From Azoarcus sp. (lineage in GTDB: Bacteria > Pseudomonadota > Gammaproteobacteria > Burkholderiales > Rhodocyclaceae), in the NCBI GenBank assembly GCA_031258035.1, contig JAIRNL010000256.1, positions 1 through 10,848 of the forward strand: a DNA stretch of 10,848 nt, read 5' to 3'. The number at the start of each line of letters is the position of its first letter. Within the stretch, counting starts at the first letter, position 1. A program made the translations under genes and the position numbers. The notes below the pieces were generated by a model that saw only the letters and a list, made by a program, of their open reading frames with translations, had not been told where the DNA came from and ran no database searches. This document shows positions 1-7,638 of the stretch, in pieces.

Positions 1-219
1 CTCGAAGAGGCCGCCACGCTCGCCGCCCGCCCGGCCCTGGCTGGGCTGGCGGCGGAGCTGGTCGATATCGGCGACGGCTGGCGCGAATTCGCCCTCGCCA
101 TCGCGCTGATGATCCGGGAGCGCGCGCCGCTCGAACCCGCCCGGATCGCGGCCTCGTTGCGGGCGCAGGCGGCGCGCGAGAAGGCGTTCTTCGCCGCGCT
201 GGGCAAGGCCGTGAGCTGA
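1..219 (+). CDS. 3' end of an unidentified gene (possible BtrH/DUF4872-type protein)
   Basis: The reading frame is open from the first base to a TGA at 217-219 and gives 72 C-terminal residues; the start is outside the window. The piece is rich in Ala, Leu, Glu and Arg and looks helical. It contains a GDGWREFA segment and ends in a helix with an AAREKAFFAAL pattern. No catalytic motif is visible. The pattern of a helical tail with 'IG..WR' and a late 'E..F' resembles the C-terminal DUF4872 part of BtrH-N-terminal-domain proteins. BtrH in butirosin synthesis moves an acyl group from an ACP to an acceptor, which would suit the ACP and ketoacyl synthase downstream. That assignment rests on a short, low-complexity tail and is only a hypothesis. 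The gene lies 30 bases before the ABC ATPase and is probably in the same operon. Confidence 0.6.
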   Translation, partial: LEEAATLAARPALAGLAAELVDIGDGWREFALAIALMIRERAPLEPARIAASLRAQAAREKAFFAALGKAVS

Positions 220-249
220 CCGCGTCATGATTGCCGCCGTTTCGCTTCC

Positions 250-1173
<924 letters not shown>

Positions 1174-1192
1174 GCCCGGCAAGGAGAACGAG

Positions 1193-2446
1193 CTGCGATC
1201 CGGAAACCCGACTGCCCGCGCGTTGCCGCCGTTTCGCGGCCTGATCCGGCTTGTCGCGCTGTGGAAAAAAGAGCTGCTGGCGCTCGCGCGCGACCGCCAC
1301 GGCCTCGCGGCGCTTTTCATCATGCCGGCGGTTTTCATCCTGGTGATGTCGCTCGCGCTCGCGGAAACCTTGTCCGCGCGGCAGGAGATTGCCCTCGGCT
1401 ACGCGGTGCTCGATCTCGACGCCAGCCCCGTATCCCGCGCGCTCGATGAGCAACTGGGCGTGGCCGATGTTTTCGGGAAGCTCGCGCCGCCTCCCGACGC
1501 GGCGGACGCCCGCCGCCGGCTGGAAGCCGGGGAGGTCGCGTTCGTCCTGGTGATTCCGCAAGGCTTTGCCAGCCAGATCGGCGCCAACAAGACGCCGACG
1601 TTGCGCTTCCTGCTCGATCCCGCCGTGCCGCGCGTCTTGCGGGAGGGGTTTCGTCAGCGCGTCGAGGCGGCGACGATCCGGGTGTGGTTGGCTCATGTGC
1701 TCGAACGCCTGGGGCAGAACCTGATGATTCCGGAACTGCGCCGGGTCACGGAGCGCGTCGGCGCGCCCGAGATCGTGACCGAAGCCGTGGGCACTGGCGG
1801 CGGCGAGGCGTTCGCGCCGCCCTCCGCGGTGCAGCAGAACGTGCCGGCGTGGCTGATTTTTTCCATGTTCTTCGTCGTCATCCCGATTTCGTCGGTCTTC
1901 ATCGGCGAGAGGCAGCGCGGCACCCTGCAACGCCTTTGCGCGCAGAGGGTTTCCTTCGGTCTCGTGCTGGCTGGCAAGTTCGCGCCCTTCGTGCTCATCA
2001 ACCAGGCGCAGGCGGTGGTCATGGTGGCGGTCGGGCGCTGGCTCGTGCCATTGTGCGGCGGCGAGGCGTTCGTCCTGCCGGACGGCATGGCGGCGATTGC
2101 CGCCTTGTGGCTGCTCAGCCTGGCTGTCAGCACGGCGGCGGTCGGCTGGGCGCTTTTCATCGCCAGCATCGCGCGCAGCGGCGAACAGGCCACCGTGCTC
2201 GGCGGCGCGGGCAACATCATCATGGGCGCCATCGGCGGCATCATGGTGCCCCGGTTCGTGATGCCGGCGGCGATGCAGCCCTGGACGCGCCTGTCGCCGA
2301 TGGACTGGGCGCTCGAAGGTTTTCACCAGGTCATGCTGCGCCATGGCGGCATTGCCGACATCCTGCCCGTGGCGGCGGCGCTGGTATGCTTCGGGTTCCT
2401 CGCCCTCCTGGCCGCCGTGCCGTCGAGCCGCCGGGGGCGAAACTGA
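1193..2446 (+). CDS. ABC-2 type transporter permease
   Basis: An inner-membrane permease expected to pair with the preceding ATPase. From the chosen start it is 417 residues. A Lys/Arg-rich N-terminus (WKKELLALARDRHG) precedes a first membrane helix (about 42-60). A large hydrophilic, probably periplasmic domain (about 61-215) follows, then about five helices beginning near Val217. The ERQRGTLQRL segment from Glu239 after the second helix is the usual ABC-2 coupling motif. This is the YhhJ/DrrB-like layout. The start is uncertain. An AAGGAG box (1181-1186) sits 6 bases before an in-frame CTG at 1193. Other options are TTG at 1223, which gives a more family-like N-terminus but no good ribosome site, and ATG at 1112, which overlaps the ATPase by 62 bases. 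The pair most likely exports or flips a hydrophobic or lipid-like product of the cluster; that is inferred from context only. Confidence 0.9.
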   Translation: MRSGNPTARALPPFRGLIRLVALWKKELLALARDRHGLAALFIMPAVFILVMSLALAETLSARQEIALGYAVLDLDASPVSRALDEQLGVADVFGKLAPPPDAADARRRLEAGEVAFVLVIPQGFASQIGANKTPTLRFLLDPAVPRVLREGFRQRVEAATIRVWLAHVLERLGQNLMIPELRRVTERVGAPEIVTEAVGTGGGEAFAPPSAVQQNVPAWLIFSMFFVVIPISSVFIGERQRGTLQRLCAQRVSFGLVLAGKFAPFVLINQAQAVVMVAVGRWLVPLCGGEAFVLPDGMAAIAALWLLSLAVSTAAVGWALFIASIARSGEQATVLGGAGNIIMGAIGGIMVPRFVMPAAMQPWTRLSPMDWALEGFHQVMLRHGGIADILPVAAALVCFGFLALLAAVPSSRRGRN

Positions 2447-2519
2447 TCGCGCGCGCCGCGCCGCCTTCCGGAAAGGGAAAGGCGGGCGAAAACGCCGACC
2501 TTCAAGCGGAACGACATTC

Positions 2520-2792
2520 ATGACCGACCTGAAATCAGCCCTCAAGACCTTGATCGTGGAGACCTGCGGCAAGGATTGCGACCCCGCCGCCATCGCCGAC
2601 GACGAAATCCTGTTCGGCAGCGGCACGCGGCTCGCGCTCGACTCGCTCGACGCCCTGCAACTGTCGATCGCGCTGCAAAAACGATTCGGCGTGCGCCTCA
2701 CCGACAGCAAGGAGACCCGCCGCGCGCTCGCCAGCATCGCCAGCCTTGCGGACTGGCTGCGCGCGCGGGGCATGGCGGACGCCGTGCCGTGA
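2520..2792 (+). CDS. Acyl carrier protein (free-standing)
   Basis: A 90-residue phosphopantetheine-binding protein of normal ACP size. The attachment site is Ser42 in the LDSLDAL motif, followed by helix II (QLSIALQKRFGV), as in type II fatty-acid and polyketide ACPs. The N-terminal helix (LKSALKTLIVETCG) and the C-terminal SLADWL helix also fit the fold. Once carrying its 4'-phosphopantetheine arm it would hold acyl intermediates for the ketoacyl synthase encoded next. The ATG at 2520 is preceded by a weak purine stretch (AAGCGGA). The 73-base gap from the permease gene has no visible terminator, so co-transcription is likely. The stop overlaps the next start (GTGA, 2789-2792). It is not in an fabD-fabG-acpP-fabF context, so it is probably a dedicated ACP of this cluster and not the housekeeping AcpP. 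Confidence 0.9.
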   Translation: MTDLKSALKTLIVETCGKDCDPAAIADDEILFGSGTRLALDSLDALQLSIALQKRFGVRLTDSKETRRALASIASLADWLRARGMADAVP

Positions 2793-3856
2793 GTGGCGTG
2801 GACGCCGCCCGCCCGGTCTATATCGCCCGCCACGGCCATGTCTCGGCGCTGGGCCTGTCGTCCGCCGCCGCCGCGGCCGCCCTGCTTGCGGACGAGACGA
2901 ACATCGCCTGGCGCGATCTGCCCGACGGCCGCTACCCCTGGTTCGCGCTGCCGTTGCCCGAGCGGGACTGGCAGGCGCGCGCCCGCCGCGCCCTCGGGCT
3001 GGTCGCCGCCGAACTCGGCCTTGGCCTGCCGTCCGCCGCGTTTGTCGATCTGCCGCTGTTCGTGGGGTCTTCCGCGCTCGAAGCCGGCGCCATCGAGGCC
3101 CGCTCCCGAGCCAGCGGCGTGCTCGTGACCTCCCACGACGATGTCGGGAGCTTCTGCGTGAGCATGCGCGCCGCATTTGGCGTCGCCGCCGAACCATGGC
3201 TTTTTTCCACTTCCTGTACCTCGGGTTTTGCCGCGCTGGAAGCGGCTTTTCTCTTGATCGGACATGGCGAGGCCGACGGGGCGCTGGTGCTCGGCGCCGA
3301 ATTTGGCAGCGATACGACGCTTGCCGGCTTCGCCGGCCTCGGGCTGCTCGCGCGCGATGGCGATGACGCCGGACTGATCCTCGGCGAAGCGGTTGCCGGC
3401 CTGCGGCTCACGGCGCAATCCGGCGATTGGCGGATCGCCGCCTGTCGCCTGGGCACCGACGGCTATTCCGTGACCTCGCCGACGCCCGACGGCCGCGTCA
3501 TCGCCGCCAACATCGCCGCCGCGCTCGCCGATGCCGGGCTGGCCGCGAGCGACATCGACCTCGTCAAACCCCACCGCGGGCGCATGGCCGGCACCGACGG
3601 GCCGGAAGAAGTCGCGCTCGATCTCCTTTTCGGCGCCCGCCGTCCGCCGGAAATCACCTTCAAGCGCCGGTTCGGCCACACCCTGGGCGCGAGCGGCCCG
3701 GCGGAACTCACCGCCCTGCTGGCCTTGCTCGACACGCCCGCCGGGCAGGCCCGCCATAGCCAGCCGCGTCGTCTGCTGTTCAACCTCGTCGGTTTCGGCG
3801 GCAGCACCGCCACCGTCATCGTCGAACGCTGCCGGGGCGGCGGAGACGAAAATTGA
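2789..3856 (+). CDS. Beta-ketoacyl-ACP synthase (KS, FabF-like, short form)
   Basis: A 355-residue condensing enzyme of the thiolase fold, expected to extend an acyl chain carried on the neighbouring ACP by decarboxylative Claisen condensation. The catalytic set is intact: nucleophile Cys143 in STSCTSG, His262 in the KPHRGR segment (normally N.HGTGT), Lys292 and His297 in KRRFGHTLGASG, and a C-terminal GFGGSTA loop. The D.AGLILGEA stretch matches the usual GFVLGEGA. At 355 residues it is shorter than typical FabF (about 410), mainly in the N-terminal half, and the first His motif departs from consensus, so it belongs to a divergent branch. The GTG start at 2789 overlaps the ACP stop (GTGA), implying translational coupling. 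The frame is open much further upstream, but that part is the shadow of the ACP gene. Substrate and chain length cannot be read from the sequence. Confidence 0.88.
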   Translation: MSGVDAARPVYIARHGHVSALGLSSAAAAAALLADETNIAWRDLPDGRYPWFALPLPERDWQARARRALGLVAAELGLGLPSAAFVDLPLFVGSSALEAGAIEARSRASGVLVTSHDDVGSFCVSMRAAFGVAAEPWLFSTSCTSGFAALEAAFLLIGHGEADGALVLGAEFGSDTTLAGFAGLGLLARDGDDAGLILGEAVAGLRLTAQSGDWRIAACRLGTDGYSVTSPTPDGRVIAANIAAALADAGLAASDIDLVKPHRGRMAGTDGPEEVALDLLFGARRPPEITFKRRFGHTLGASGPAELTALLALLDTPAGQARHSQPRRLLFNLVGFGGSTATVIVERCRGGGDEN

Positions 3857-4350
3857 AGACGCTCCGGATCGGCGCCATGCGGGAACAGCGGTTCGACAGC
3901 GCCACGCTCTCCGCGCTCGCGCGCAGGCAATCCGCCGTGCCGCTGCGGCGCGCCGGCGCCTTGACCGAACTGGCCATCGTCGGCGTGGCGGACTGCCTTG
4001 CCGGTCGGCCCGCGTGCTCCACCATGGTGCTGTGGGGGTCGCGCATCGGCGCGCGCGCCGCGGGCGCGCGCGTCGTCTCCGACGTCGTCTTTGCCCGCGA
4101 AGCGCCATTTCCTTTCGACTTTCTCGCCACCCAGCCCATCCTTGCCGCCATCCCCTTGCAGCAGAGCTTTCCCTGCATCGAAAGCGTGCTCTACCAGCCC
4201 TGGACGGGCGAGACGGAGATGCACTGGCTGCGCATGCGGGCGCTTGCCGCCGTCTTCCTGCGGGCGGGCCGCCACGCGCGCGTCCTGTGCGGGCAAGTCG
4301 AGCCGGAAGAGGGCGGACACCTCGGGCGCTGGCAAGTGCTGGAGAGCTGA
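3853..4350 (+). CDS. Half-length ketoacyl-synthase-like protein (N-terminal KS domain type)
   Basis: A 165-residue protein resembling the stand-alone 'beta-ketoacyl synthase, N-terminal domain' proteins (PF13723-like). The visible pattern is RRAGALTELA near the start, then STMVLWGSRIG, a PFPFDFLATQP segment where KS proteins have their 'P..FS.S..N' region, a PCIESVLYQPW segment near the usual active-site position, and AAVFLRAGRHARVLCGQVE matching the 'A..L...G....VL.G..E' strand-helix. It lacks the C-terminal half with the His residues and so cannot be a complete condensing enzyme. It may partner the preceding KS, like a chain-length factor, or act on the carrier-bound chain. The chosen start is TTG at 3853, overlapping the KS stop (TTGA), with GGAG at 3842-3845 seven bases before it. 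An in-frame ATG at 3877 is the alternative but lacks a ribosome site. Confidence 0.75.
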   Translation: MKTLRIGAMREQRFDSATLSALARRQSAVPLRRAGALTELAIVGVADCLAGRPACSTMVLWGSRIGARAAGARVVSDVVFAREAPFPFDFLATQPILAAIPLQQSFPCIESVLYQPWTGETEMHWLRMRALAAVFLRAGRHARVLCGQVEPEEGGHLGRWQVLES

Positions 4351-4369
4351 TCCCGCCCCGATGGGGATC
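4349..4369 (+). terminator. Small hairpin after the half-KS gene, weak terminator candidate
   Basis: GATCCC (4349-4354) pairs with GGGATC (4364-4369) around a 9-base loop. An alternative inner pairing is CCCC-GAT-GGGG (4356-4366). It begins inside the stop codon of the half-KS gene and is followed by the AT-rich GTATATTT. There is no run of T residues, so termination would be weak at best. Confidence 0.3.
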
Positions 4370-4405
4370 GTATATTTCCCCGCACTACGCGCCTTTCTTT
4401 TTCGC

Positions 4406-4411
4406 TAAAAT
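4406..4411 (+). promoter_or_regulatory. Candidate -10 box of the lysC promoter
   Basis: TAAAAT matches the sigma-70 -10 consensus at five of six bases and lies 32 bases before the lysC ATG, in a locally AT-rich patch. No convincing -35 element is found at the right spacing, so this is a weak call. It fits a separate transcription unit for lysC after the ACP/KS cluster. Confidence 0.35.
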
Positions 4412-4443
4412 CCCGCCTCTTCTTTCCCGCGCGCGAAGACACG

Positions 4444-5673
4444 ATGGCACTGATAGTCCAGAAATACGGCGGCACCTCGATGGGCAGCCCCGAACGCATC
4501 AAGAATGTGGCAAGGCGGGTGGCGAAGTTTCGCGCGCAAGGGCACCAGGTCGTCGTCGTCGTGTCGGCGATGAGCGGCGAAACCAACCGCCTGGTCGCGC
4601 TGGCTCGGGAATTGTCGAAGGCGCCCGACCCGCGCGAGCTGGACGTGGTGGTTTCCACCGGCGAACAGGTCTCGATCGGCCTCCTCGTCCTGGCGCTGCA
4701 AGACATCGGCGTCGCCGCGAAAAGCTATACCGGCGGGCAGGTGAAGATCCTCACCGACAACGCCTTCGGCAAGGCGCGCATCCTCGGCATCGACGAGGCC
4801 GCGATCCGCCGCGACCTCGCCGAAGACAAGGTCGTCGTCGTCGCCGGCTTCCAGGGGGTCGATGCCGACGGCAACATCACCACGCTCGGGCGCGGCGGCT
4901 CCGACACCACCGGCGTCGCGCTGGCCGCGGCCCTGAAAGCCGACGAATGCCAGATCTACACCGACGTCGACGGCGTCTACACCACCGACCCGCGCATCGT
5001 CCCCGAAGCGCGCAGGCTCGATGTCATCACCTTTGAAGAAATGCTGGAAATGGCCAGCCTCGGCTCCAAGGTATTGCAGATCCGCTCGGTCGAATTCGCC
5101 GGCAAATACAAGGTCAAGCTACGTGTGCTTTCCAGCTTCGAGGAAGAAAGCCAGGGCACGCTCATCACCGTTGAGGAAAACCGCAACATGGAACAACCCG
5201 TCATCTCCGGGATCGCCTTCAACCGCGACGAAGCCAAGATCACCGTACTGGGCGTGCCCGACCAGCCAGGCATCGCCTGCCAGATCCTGGGGCCGGTGGC
5301 CGAGGCCAACATCGACGTCGACATGATCATCCAGAACGCCGGCCGCGACGGCACTGCCGATTTCTCCTTTACCGTCAGCCGGAACGATCTCGACAAAACA
5401 GTCAATGTGCTCGACCGCGTGAAGGCCGTGATCGGCGCCAAGGCGATCGAGGCCGACAAAAACCTGTGCAAGGTCTCGGTCGTTGGCGTCGGCATGCACT
5501 CGCACCCCGGCGTGGCCGCGAGGATGTTCCGCGCGCTTTCCGAAGAAGGCATCAACATCCGCATGATTTCCACCTCCGAAATCAAGATCTCGGTGGCGAT
5601 CGACGAGAAATACCTCGAATTGGCCGTGCGCGTGCTGCACAAGGCGTTCGACCTCGACCGTCCCGCCCTCTGA
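4444..5673 (+). CDS. lysC: Aspartate kinase
   Basis: This 409-residue cytoplasmic enzyme phosphorylates L-aspartate to 4-phospho-L-aspartate, the first step toward lysine, threonine, methionine and diaminopimelate. The amino-acid-kinase domain starts at once with KYGGTSMG (7-14), followed by VSAMSGETNRL, STGEQVSIGLL and the long conserved block GRGGSDTTGVALAAAL with TDVDGVYTTDPR. Two C-terminal ACT domains follow: one around VTVLG-type strands ending in DVDMIIQNAG, the second from CKVSVVGVGM to the end with INIRMISTSEIKISV. They bind feedback inhibitors (lysine and/or threonine). Length and order match the monofunctional aspartokinases of beta- and gammaproteobacteria and Gram-positives, so it is not an aspartokinase-homoserine dehydrogenase fusion. 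The ATG at 4444 gives the family's normal N-terminus; the ribosome site is weak (GAAG). argA follows after a 110-base gap. Confidence 0.97.
   Translation: MALIVQKYGGTSMGSPERIKNVARRVAKFRAQGHQVVVVVSAMSGETNRLVALARELSKAPDPRELDVVVSTGEQVSIGLLVLALQDIGVAAKSYTGGQVKILTDNAFGKARILGIDEAAIRRDLAEDKVVVVAGFQGVDADGNITTLGRGGSDTTGVALAAALKADECQIYTDVDGVYTTDPRIVPEARRLDVITFEEMLEMASLGSKVLQIRSVEFAGKYKVKLRVLSSFEEESQGTLITVEENRNMEQPVISGIAFNRDEAKITVLGVPDQPGIACQILGPVAEANIDVDMIIQNAGRDGTADFSFTVSRNDLDKTVNVLDRVKAVIGAKAIEADKNLCKVSVVGVGMHSHPGVAARMFRALSEEGINIRMISTSEIKISVAIDEKYLELAVRVLHKAFDLDRPAL
5172..5190 (+). promoter_or_regulatory. Candidate internal ribosome site and start for a LysC beta subunit
   Basis: Inside lysC, TGAGGA (5172-5177) lies 10 bases before an in-frame ATG (5188-5190, Met249). 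A product from there would be the 161-residue ACT-domain part, beginning MEQPVISGIA. In Corynebacterium glutamicum and Bacillus the regulatory beta subunit of aspartokinase is made from an internal start at almost the same position, and the C. glutamicum beta subunit begins with a similar ME.PV/AV.(T/S)G motif as I recall it. Use in this organism is inferred. Confidence 0.4.
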
Positions 5674-5723
5674 GCGCCGGGCGGCAACCGGCCGACGCTC
5701 CCATCCGCCCGCGCGCCCGCATC

Positions 5724-5743
5724 CGCGCCTTCCAACAGGCGCG
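5724..5743 (+). other. Hairpin in the lysC-argA intergenic region
   Basis: CGCGCCT (5724-5730) pairs perfectly with AGGCGCG (5737-5743) around a 6-base loop. The run after it is ACAAAACAGG, not T-rich, so it is a poor intrinsic terminator. It could mildly affect read-through or protect the mRNA, or may simply reflect high GC. The rest of the 110-base gap holds no gene. Confidence 0.25.
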
Positions 5744-5783
5744 CGACAAAACAGGACAGCCTGGAGACGCGCAAACAAGCCCG

Positions 5784-7172
5784 ATGCCCTCGAATACCGA
5801 ACCCAGCCCCGAACCCGCCCCCCTGAATGCCGACGCCCCTGGCGGCGCGAAACACGCCTTCGAGTCCGCCGCGCATTTCGTCGCCTGGGTGCGCGCCGCC
5901 GCGCCGTATATCCATGCCTTTCGCGGCAAGACCTTCGTCGTCGGCTTCGGGGGGGAAGTGGCCGCGGGGCCGCTGGCGCAAAGCCTCGCCTACGATTGCA
6001 ACCTGCTCGCCGCCCTGGGCATCCGGCTGGTGCTGGTGCATGGCGCGCGCGCGCAGATCGACGCCGAACTGGCGCGGCGGGGGCTGGAGGGGCGCTTTCA
6101 CAACGGCCTGCGGATCACCGATCCGGCCGCGATGGAGTGCGTCAAGATCGCCATGGCGGTGACGCGCTTCGAGGTGGAGGCGCTGCTGTCGCAAGGTCTG
6201 CCCAACACGCCGATGGCCGGCGGCTACATGCGGGTGACGGGAGGCAATTTCATCACCGCGCGCCCGGTCGGGGTGGTCGATGGCGTCGACCACCAATACA
6301 CCGGCGCGGTGCGCAAGGTCATCGCCGAGGAAATCAACGCTGATCTCGACCAACAGAACGTGGTGCTGATTACCCCGCTCGGCATGTCGCCGACGGGAGA
6401 AATCTTCAACATGTGCATGGAAGAGGTCGCCGAGGCGGTGGCGGTGGCGGTCAAGGCCGAAAAGCTGATCTACCTGTGCGATGCGCCGGGGCTGCTCGAC
6501 GGCGATGGCGGCCTCGTCGCCTCGGTCACTGCCGACGAGGCACAACAACATCTCGATGCCGGCGAAGGACTGACCGAGGATCTGCACCTCTACCTGCCGT
6601 GCGCGATCCGCGCGGTGCGGCGCGGCGTGGCGCGCTGCCACCTCGTCGACCGCGACAAGGACGGCGCGCTGCTGCTGGAGTTTTTCACGCCCGCCGGCGT
6701 GGGAACGGTGGTGTCGCGCGATCCGCTCTTTCGCGCGCGCGAGGCGACGGTCGACGACGTGGGGGCGCTGGTGGCGCTGATTTCGCCGCTGGAAGCCGAC
6801 GGCACCCTGGTGCGGCGCGGGCGCGAACTGCTCGAACGCGAAATCGACCGTTTCTCGGTGGTCGAATACGACAACATGCTCGTCGGCTGCGCCGCGCTCT
6901 ATCCGTTTTCGGAAGACAACGCCGCCGAACTGGCTTGCCTTGCCGTGACGCCGGAATACCGCCGCGCCGGGCTGGGCGAACAGCTGCTGGGCCGGATCGA
7001 GCGGCGGGCGCGGCGCGAGCGGCTGGATCGCCTGTTCGTGCTCACCACGCGCACGGCGCACTGGTTCCGCGAGCGCGGCTTCGACGAGACCGGCCCCGAG
7101 GCGCTGCCGCAACAGAAGCGCGAACTGTACAATCTGCAACGGCGCTCCAAAGTGTTCGTCAAAACGCTTTGA
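5784..7172 (+). CDS. argA: Amino-acid N-acetyltransferase (N-acetylglutamate synthase)
   Basis: A 462-residue ArgA that transfers acetyl from acetyl-CoA to L-glutamate, the committed step of arginine synthesis. The N-terminal part (about 26-300) is an inactive amino-acid-kinase-fold domain that normally binds arginine as feedback inhibitor; it begins with FVAWVRAAAPYIHAFRGKTFVV and includes GFGGE (54-58) and the LVLVHGARAQID loop. The C-terminal GNAT acetyltransferase domain starts near residue 316 (REATVDDVGAL). It has the beta-strand LACLAVTPEYR and the acetyl-CoA pyrophosphate-binding RRAGLG (393-398), then FVLTTRTAHWFRERGF. E. coli ArgA is 443 residues; the extra length is a Pro/Ala-rich N-terminal tail. 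The ATG at 5784 is chosen because it is just before the family's conserved region; its ribosome site is poor (GGAG 17 bases upstream). The open frame continues upstream inside lysC but that is a shadow. Confidence 0.95.
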   Translation: MPSNTEPSPEPAPLNADAPGGAKHAFESAAHFVAWVRAAAPYIHAFRGKTFVVGFGGEVAAGPLAQSLAYDCNLLAALGIRLVLVHGARAQIDAELARRGLEGRFHNGLRITDPAAMECVKIAMAVTRFEVEALLSQGLPNTPMAGGYMRVTGGNFITARPVGVVDGVDHQYTGAVRKVIAEEINADLDQQNVVLITPLGMSPTGEIFNMCMEEVAEAVAVAVKAEKLIYLCDAPGLLDGDGGLVASVTADEAQQHLDAGEGLTEDLHLYLPCAIRAVRRGVARCHLVDRDKDGALLLEFFTPAGVGTVVSRDPLFRAREATVDDVGALVALISPLEADGTLVRRGRELLEREIDRFSVVEYDNMLVGCAALYPFSEDNAAELACLAVTPEYRRAGLGEQLLGRIERRARRERLDRLFVLTTRTAHWFRERGFDETGPEALPQQKRELYNLQRRSKVFVKTL

Positions 7173-7177
7173 ACGGT

Positions 7178-7183
7178 TAGAAT
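7178..7183 (+). promoter_or_regulatory. Candidate -10 box upstream of yggX
   Basis: TAGAAT matches the sigma-70 -10 consensus at five of six positions and starts 6 bases after the argA stop. The bases 17 upstream (TTCGTC, 7155-7160, within argA) make only a poor -35. If used, it would give yggX a short leader of about 50 bases. Confidence 0.33.
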
Positions 7184-7195
7184 AGCCAACCTGAC

Positions 7196-7222
7196 TTTCC
7201 CCCGAAACTTTCCCCCCGAAAC
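7196..7222 (+). repeat. Short tandem repeat in the yggX leader
   Basis: Two adjacent copies of TTTC(5-6)GAAAC-type sequence: TTTCCCCCGAAAC (7196-7208) and TTTCCCCCCGAAAC (7209-7222), differing by one C. The second copy ends right before the GAGAGGA ribosome-binding region of yggX. It may be a simple duplication; a role in translation control is speculative. Confidence 0.75.
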
Positions 7223-7238
7223 GAGAGGACAAAACAAC

Positions 7239-7511
7239 ATGACCCATATGGTCAATTGCGTGAAGCTCGGGCGCGAGGCCGAAGGACTCGAACGCCCGCC
7301 GGTACCGGGTGAGTTGGGCCAGCGCATTTTCGAGAATGTTTCCAGGGAGGCGTGGCAGCAGTGGGTCAAGTACCAGACCATGCTGATCAACGAAAACCGC
7401 CTCAATCTGATGGACCCCAGGGCGCGCAAATACCTCTCCGAGCAAATGGAAAAGCATTTCTTTTCCGGCGAGGCCGACCAGGTTTCGGGTTTCGTGCCCC
7501 CGGCGCCGTGA
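7239..7511 (+). CDS. yggX: Fe(2+)-trafficking / oxidative damage protection protein YggX
   Basis: A 90-residue cytoplasmic protein of the YggX family, the usual size (E. coli YggX is 91). These proteins protect iron-sulfur clusters and help limit oxidative damage, and are proposed to handle labile Fe(II). Family marks are visible throughout: VNCVKLG near the N-terminus with the conserved Cys7, then EGLERPPVPGELG, AWQQWVKYQTMLINENRLNL and the FFSGE segment close to the end. The ATG at 7239 is preceded by GAGAGGA about 10 bases upstream. An ATG three codons later (7248) is an alternative, but the first places the Cys at its usual position 7. The gene follows argA by 66 bases, with a possible promoter of its own. 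In enterobacteria it is in the SoxRS regulon and next to mutY; here the neighbours differ and no SoxS-like site was recognised. Confidence 0.96.
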   Translation: MTHMVNCVKLGREAEGLERPPVPGELGQRIFENVSREAWQQWVKYQTMLINENRLNLMDPRARKYLSEQMEKHFFSGEADQVSGFVPPAP

Positions 7512-7638
7512 AACCCTTTCGCCCGCGGGACATGACGCAATGCGCCTGGCTCGCGCGCGGCGGTCGCGGTCGGGCATGCCTCTATGGTATCGTCCGGAAT
7601 CCGCCGCCGCCCCTTGAATATTCGTTCTCCGTTTCCGC

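Noticed and set aside
5466..5783. N-terminal extension of ArgA into lysC
   Set aside because: The extension overlaps lysC out of frame and is Arg/Pro-rich. The conserved ArgA region begins shortly after the ATG at 5784.
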